The position numbers were made by a program, and so were the translations under genes. A model generated the notes under the pieces. That model had not been told where the DNA came from and did no database searches. It saw only the letters and a program-made list of their open reading frames with translations. From positions 146,960 through 210,959 of the forward strand of contig DJHM01000061.1 in NCBI GenBank assembly GCA_002433075.1: DNA of 64,000 nt, read 5' to 3'. Shown here piece by piece: positions 59,510 through 64,000 of this stretch (position 1 is the stretch's first letter; each line of letters starts with the position of its first letter). This stretch comes from Latescibacteria bacterium UBA6620. Its GTDB lineage: Bacteria; Latescibacterota; UBA2968.

Positions 59510-60670
59510 ATGAACTATCGCGTCGAACATAACGGCATCGTCGCCCGTCCCCCCGCCTGTCTGCCCACTGTCACGAAGACTGCGGTGGACACGCTGGTCT
59601 GCGCCCTGTCCACGCGGTGGGAGCCGTTCCCCCGCGGTGGGGAAATCCAGACGACCATCTCTTACGACGAGGGCCGGACCTGGACCCATCCCGAAACGAT
59701 CTGGCGCTCCCCCGACCCACGTGTCACGCTCAAAACCGACGGATACATGATGACGCTGGCGGACGGGAACATCCTTCTTCCCGTCACGTACCATCTCGTT
59801 CCAGTGCGCGACGACGCGCCCGGGACCCCGCCTACCGGCAACCACGACATCGATCTCGAGCGTCTGTGGATCGACACCCACGACCTGCGAATCGGCCACC
59901 GTCAGCACCACGTCCATTGTCTCCGGTCTGGAGACCACGGTCAGACATGGACGAACGTCGCAGTGGGAGACATGCCCCAGGAGAGCGGATTGCTCGTTCA
60001 GTTCGGACGCCCCATCGAGCTGGGTTCGAGCGACGTCCTGATGCCGACCTACACCGTCTTTTCAGAGGAAGCGCGCGCAGACGGGATGGTCGACACTCCC
60101 GGCTTCTGTCGTTCGACGGATGGCGGATGGTCGTGGGGTCCTCACGAATCGATCGACATCGGGTGGAGCAGCGAAGCCAACCTCCTCAACCTCCAGGACG
60201 GCAGTCTGATCGCCATCGTTCGCGACATGCCGGATCAGCCATTGCGACGCACGTTCGGCATCACGAAGTCAACGGACGGGGGACGGACGTGGTCCAAGGC
60301 AAAGCCCCTGGCTGTTCAGGGCAAGATGCCAGATCTGTGGGAAGAACCCGACGGGCGCTTACTTCTCGTCGTCGGTGCGGAAGGCTGTAACCGGGGGCGG
60401 GAGATCTACTACCAGCGGGACCGTCGAAGCTTCAACGTCCTGTTCATCAGCGAAGATGGTGGCGACACGTGGCGACGGGATCTTGAGTTGCCGCCAATCG
60501 ACAACGAGACCCAGATCATACCGTCGGACGATCCGGCGATGGTGCCGATGGGCCACGGTCGCTACTATGTCGTACATCAGTCGATCGATATAGGCATCGA
60601 ACGGCGCGGACACCCGATCGACTTCGAGGCCTACGCCTGGCTGCAGGGAACCATGATTGCTCCCGCGTGA
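59510..60670 (+). CDS. Sialidase/neuraminidase-like beta-propeller (BNR repeats)
   Basis: A 386-residue propeller with Asp boxes SYDEGRTWTH, SGDHGQTWTN, STDGGWSWGP, STDGGRTWSK and SEDGGDTWRR. ATG 59510 is chosen because the longer frame from 59465 overlaps the family C hairpin. It resembles the product of 3619-4608 in type but is longer. The next gene starts 13 bp after its stop and also encodes a propeller-like protein, so the two may act on the same glycan. Confidence 0.82.
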   Translation: MNYRVEHNGIVARPPACLPTVTKTAVDTLVCALSTRWEPFPRGGEIQTTISYDEGRTWTHPETIWRSPDPRVTLKTDGYMMTLADGNILLPVTYHLVPVRDDAPGTPPTGNHDIDLERLWIDTHDLRIGHRQHHVHCLRSGDHGQTWTNVAVGDMPQESGLLVQFGRPIELGSSDVLMPTYTVFSEEARADGMVDTPGFCRSTDGGWSWGPHESIDIGWSSEANLLNLQDGSLIAIVRDMPDQPLRRTFGITKSTDGGRTWSKAKPLAVQGKMPDLWEEPDGRLLLVVGAEGCNRGREIYYQRDRRSFNVLFISEDGGDTWRRDLELPPIDNETQIIPSDDPAMVPMGHGRYYVVHQSIDIGIERRGHPIDFEAYAWLQGTMIAPA

Positions 60671-60683
60671 AGGGCGCCTCTCC

Positions 60684-63152
60684 ATGACGAAACTCCGCTT
60701 CACGATCGGGCATCCCGATTTCTTCACCCGGACCCTGGCATTCGCGTGGCCCAAGGCGAACACCGCTCGACGCCTCGACGCAGCCGTCACCGTCACCCAA
60801 CCCTACGGATTCAGCCTGACCCTCAAGACCAGAGCCGTACGTTCAGGCGATACGGGTGAGATTCAGCTCGACTACCCGCTCCTTGACGAGGGCCGCTTCG
60901 CCTCCCGTCCGTCCAAAGATGCGGAGGGGCGAGCACCGTGGGGGATGGGTGTCTACCGGTTCGAGATCCGGCTCACCTCTGCAAAGAAGTCCATCGCGAG
61001 CGGCGTCCTCAACCTCGATCCGAACACCTTCTTCGGGAAAATCGGCGGGATGCGTCTCGCCCAGGTCGACTCTCTCCACCAGTTCATCGAGTGCGCCCCC
61101 ACACGACCGGCGTTCATCGACACCTCCAAGCTTGCCTTCACCATCCGCACCCTCTCTTCCCGTGTGAAAACCTGCGACGTCGAAATCGACGTCGTTCGCC
61201 CACGAAAGCCCGATGTTCTCATCGATCCGATTCGGCTGTCCCTCACCGGGAGAACCCGGCGGTTCACGATCGACGCCACCGGCTGGGCGCGTGGCGAATA
61301 CTGGCTGCGCGTTCGACTCCGACGGAAGAACAAGCTGGTCGGCCCCTACCTCGTCCGCCAGGTTTACGTCGAGACCCCTCACATCGCGGCTCGGCCTCAG
61401 AACCCGCTTCGCATCGGCCACGCGCCCCAGTATCTCGTCGACGACTGGGTCTTCTCCACCTCGACCGGGCTGAAGCACGAGCCGGACCAGCTCGAGCTCG
61501 TTTCCGACGGCCCGATCGCCCACATCGATCAGCCGTGGGAACAGGGCCCCGACCACCTGCCCCTCGAATCCTTTTCCTACGACGAGAAGGCCGGTCAGTT
61601 CCATGCGCTCTACCACGCCGGCCCCCTGAGCCAGGACAAACGTCTGTGGGAAATGGGCGTACGATCCACGCTCACCGCCTTCTCGACGCGCTATCTCTGT
61701 CTGGCCGTATCGAGCGACGGCGTCCGGTGGGATAAACCCGATCTGGGCCTCATCGAATTCAATGGATCGAAGAAGAACAACATCCTACGCGACAAAGCCC
61801 GCGAAGGCTACTTGCTCTCGGGCGAGTTCGACAGCTTTCCGGTCCCCGTCAAAGAGCGACCCATTCCCCGAAAGTATCGCTACCGCTACTACGACCCGAA
61901 AACCGACGGTCCGATCGATATGGACAACTTCGTGTTCCGCGTCTTCCTTGGCGAGAGCATGGAGCCAGACGACCAATTCGAAGGCGACTTTCGGCCCAAG
62001 CACCGTGAATTCTGGGGGCTCGAGCGTCGGGGCGACACATTCCTCGCCCTCACCAGACGGCCTGTTCTCCAGGGTGCCCGAGGGATGCAGCTCCAGTACA
62101 CGAACGAGCGCGCGTCGAGCTATCCCTTCGAAGGCGACCCCATGGCGCTCTATCAGCCGAACGGCCGGTCGACGTGCACGTACTACCATCGCAAGAGCAA
62201 GACCTTCTACTACTATTACCGGCCAGACTATCCCGCCTATCCGCCGAACGGTCTTCCGTTCTACCTGTGGCACAAGGTGGCCGCCATCCGGACACGCGCC
62301 GTCTTGTGGACGCAGGACGGCATCCACTGGAACCGTCGCTACATGACGATGCCCGACGAACACGATCCACCGGGGACCACACTTTACGGATTCGGATTTC
62401 TGAAACCGGAAGGGCGCGAGGTCAGCGACACCGACGATCAACTCTACCTCGGCGCACTCCTCAACTGGGACCTCACGACCCAACGCCATCGACAACACCT
62501 GATGTGGAGCCGAGACCTCGTCAATTGGGACAAGTTCGGGAGCAACCGGAAGCCGATCCTCGAGCCCGGTCCTGTCGGAAGGTGGAACGCAGGCACGAGC
62601 GGACTCTCCCACTACCAGCCCGTCACGAATGCAGACGGTCAGGAGGAGTGGTTCTTCACGTTTACGGGAACGAGCTGTCGATACATGCTCGGGGGCGGCA
62701 GGGAGTGCGCATCCCTCGAGGAGTACAAGGCTCAGTTTCCCTACCACGCCATGGCGCCCTTCTTCACGACCTGGGAAGAGCTCTACGAGGAAGCCACAAC
62801 ATCGCGCGTCCTTACCGGCGTGGCAAAGTGCAAGGCCGGAAGGCTCGCCCACGTCGAGCCGAGCAAGAAACGCGGCGAGTTCACGACCCTCCCGATCGTC
62901 GCAGAAGGAAGCCGGCTTCTGATCAACGCGTGTTGCGAAGCAGGGGGGGCAATTCGTGTCGAGGTCCAGGACGCAGAAGGAAACCCGCTTCCGGAACTCG
63001 GGATCGATGACGCTGTGGTCGTCAAAGGCGATCGAGTCGACCATGAAGTCCGTTGGAAGAGAGCGCGATTCGAAGAAGTGAACCGGCGGGTTGTTCGCCT
63101 ACGGTTTGCGTTGGTGGGTGCGAAGCTCTATTCGTTTCGCGTTGATTCCTAG
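60684..63152 (+). CDS. Large five-bladed-propeller (GH43/GH32-like) protein
   Basis: An 822-residue protein with an N-terminal beta-sandwich (about residues 1-230) and a propeller region (about 260-680) marked by segments such as LCLAVSSDGVRWDKPDLGL, RAVLWTQDGIHWNRRY and LMWSRDLVNWDKF. A C-terminal beta domain follows. The D-G-x-x-W repeats resemble GH43/GH32-type propellers without a catalytic pattern I can assign. No signal peptide is visible. It directly follows the sialidase-like gene and precedes an enolase-superfamily gene. Confidence 0.65.
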   Translation: MTKLRFTIGHPDFFTRTLAFAWPKANTARRLDAAVTVTQPYGFSLTLKTRAVRSGDTGEIQLDYPLLDEGRFASRPSKDAEGRAPWGMGVYRFEIRLTSAKKSIASGVLNLDPNTFFGKIGGMRLAQVDSLHQFIECAPTRPAFIDTSKLAFTIRTLSSRVKTCDVEIDVVRPRKPDVLIDPIRLSLTGRTRRFTIDATGWARGEYWLRVRLRRKNKLVGPYLVRQVYVETPHIAARPQNPLRIGHAPQYLVDDWVFSTSTGLKHEPDQLELVSDGPIAHIDQPWEQGPDHLPLESFSYDEKAGQFHALYHAGPLSQDKRLWEMGVRSTLTAFSTRYLCLAVSSDGVRWDKPDLGLIEFNGSKKNNILRDKAREGYLLSGEFDSFPVPVKERPIPRKYRYRYYDPKTDGPIDMDNFVFRVFLGESMEPDDQFEGDFRPKHREFWGLERRGDTFLALTRRPVLQGARGMQLQYTNERASSYPFEGDPMALYQPNGRSTCTYYHRKSKTFYYYYRPDYPAYPPNGLPFYLWHKVAAIRTRAVLWTQDGIHWNRRYMTMPDEHDPPGTTLYGFGFLKPEGREVSDTDDQLYLGALLNWDLTTQRHRQHLMWSRDLVNWDKFGSNRKPILEPGPVGRWNAGTSGLSHYQPVTNADGQEEWFFTFTGTSCRYMLGGGRECASLEEYKAQFPYHAMAPFFTTWEELYEEATTSRVLTGVAKCKAGRLAHVEPSKKRGEFTTLPIVAEGSRLLINACCEAGGAIRVEVQDAEGNPLPELGIDDAVVVKGDRVDHEVRWKRARFEEVNRRVVRLRFALVGAKLYSFRVDS

Positions 63153-63165
63153 CGGACTAAGAAAT

Positions 63166-63325
63166 GTCACCCCGGTACGCTACTTCGCGAGCCTATCCCG
63201 AACGCAGGTGAGGGAGGGTCCATTCTGGGCCGGCTGTTTGATGGTCGACCGAGGGGGCGAAATGGATCCCGGCCCATCCACCTACGCCAAGGCTTCGGTG
63301 GGACAGAGAAGCAAACCGGGATAAC
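63166..63325. repeat. Dispersed palindromic repeat, family B, copy 3
   Basis: Begins GTCACCCCGGTACGC and ends GCAAACCGGGATAAC. The inner arms are GGTCCATTCTGGG and AAATGGATCCCGG. It lies directly after the propeller gene and before the enolase-superfamily start. Confidence 0.65.
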
Positions 63326-63359
63326 ATTTTGCTGTTGTTTGCTGTCATAGAGGAAACCC

Positions 63360-64000
63360 ATGAAGATCACCGAGATCGAGGTCCACGACATCACCCTCCC
63401 CTACGTGGACTGGATCGCCTATCAGCTCAACCACTACTACGGTCCCACCCGTCGCACGGTCTACGTCGCGCACACGGACACGGGTCTGATGGGGCTGGGT
63501 GAGAGCGGCCGAAGGGAGCCGCAGGAAACGATCGGTCGCTACCTCGGCACCAATCCCTTCGACCACGTCGGTGATGAAGACTCTCTCGGTCTCGGAACCG
63601 CGATGTATGATCTGATGGGGCAGGCCGCCGGCGTGCCTGTCTACAAACTCATCGGACAGAAGTATCGATCGTGGGTTCCCACCGGGAGCTGGACGGTATC
63701 AACACACCCGGACCGGATGGCCGAAGCCGTTCGCGAGTACAGCTCGCAGGGCTATACGTGGATGAAGTATCACCTCTCACCGTTCGAGAACGTCATCGAT
63801 CAGACCGAGGCCATGCAGGCCGTCGCGCCCGAAGGGTTTCGTATCCACTACGACTTTACGATGCACGGCACCGACGACCACATCATCGAACTCCTCAACA
63901 AACTCGCCGAGTACCCGATCGCCGGCTGCTTCGAAGACGCGCTCCCTGCCGAGGACCTTCCTGGGTATATCGAACTCCGCAAGCGCTCCCCGCTTCGTAG
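63360..64000 (+). CDS. Mandelate racemase/muconate lactonizing enzyme family protein (3' truncated by window)
   Basis: ATG 63360 with AGAGGAAA upstream opens a 213-codon frame that runs off the window. It begins MKITEIEVHDITLPY, has MYDLMGQAAGVPVYKLIG near residue 85, WMKYHLS with a barrel Lys near residue 135, IHYDFTM with a metal-binding Asp near residue 167, and CFEDALP with a metal-binding Glu near residue 190. The remaining barrel is not visible. Confidence 0.8.
   Translation, partial: MKITEIEVHDITLPYVDWIAYQLNHYYGPTRRTVYVAHTDTGLMGLGESGRREPQETIGRYLGTNPFDHVGDEDSLGLGTAMYDLMGQAAGVPVYKLIGQKYRSWVPTGSWTVSTHPDRMAEAVREYSSQGYTWMKYHLSPFENVIDQTEAMQAVAPEGFRIHYDFTMHGTDDHIIELLNKLAEYPIAGCFEDALPAEDLPGYIELRKRSPLR

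Overview
The window is high-GC bacterial DNA. Its content is catabolic: six phytanoyl-CoA dioxygenase-like (PhyH) Fe(II)/2-oxoglutarate oxygenases, five Gfo/Idh/MocA oxidoreductases, three enolase-superfamily (mandelate racemase-like) enzymes, several sugar-isomerase TIM barrels, two sialidase-like beta-propellers and two GHL10-like glycosidases. This profile recalls uncultured marine lineages such as Latescibacterota or Poribacteria. That placement is an inference: no rRNA or phylogenetic marker is present.

Region by region. 0-10.7 kb: short operons of sugar or sugar-acid enzymes (enolase family, dimethylformamidase-like, sialidase-like, two Gfo/Idh/MocA, GHL10, SDR, PhyH). 11-14.4 kb, minus strand: a divergent Nramp-like transporter, PhyH and Gfo/Idh/MocA. 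14.5-18.4 kb, plus strand: HpcH/HpaI aldolase, PhyH, mannonate dehydratase-like protein and a secreted cyclase. 18.5-30 kb: a region that looks lower in GC and partly decayed. It holds an NTF2-like protein, a beta-lactamase remnant joined to a GNAT gene, metallo-beta-lactamase, DUF4010 and DUF2283 fragments, an amidase, a frameshifted histidine phosphatase, a glycosidase, a PhyH and an M28 peptidase. Two related elements with attC-like ends lie in it. 30.4-37 kb: RmlA, then minus-strand epimerases, an aldo/keto reductase-like protein, a serine hydroxymethyltransferase and a class IV aminotransferase.

37.2-49.9 kb, plus strand: an SSS-family symporter and a small secreted protein precede an eight-gene, mostly overlapping or abutting run read as the complete N-methylglutamate pathway for methylamine: mgsA, mgsB, mgsC, mgdA, mgdB, mgdC, mgdD, gmaS. 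Gamma-glutamylmethylamide synthetase and N-methylglutamate synthase would make N-methylglutamate from methylamine. The four-subunit, sarcosine-oxidase-like dehydrogenase would then oxidise it and pass the methyl carbon to tetrahydrofolate. This is the most coherent system in the window.

50-58 kb, minus strand: an enolase-superfamily enzyme without the usual third metal ligand, a DapA-family protein without the usual Tyr, a split aminoglycoside phosphotransferase pseudogene, and an operon Gfo/Idh/MocA - Gfo/Idh/MocA - DUF6807 - PhyH - TIM barrel. 58-64 kb, plus strand: PhyH, a small membrane protein, a sialidase-like propeller, a large five-bladed-propeller protein and an enolase-superfamily gene cut by the window end.

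Intergenic DNA carries at least four families of dispersed palindromic repeats, several with co-varying stems. Some lie between operons and one cluster sits inside the N-methylglutamate operon.
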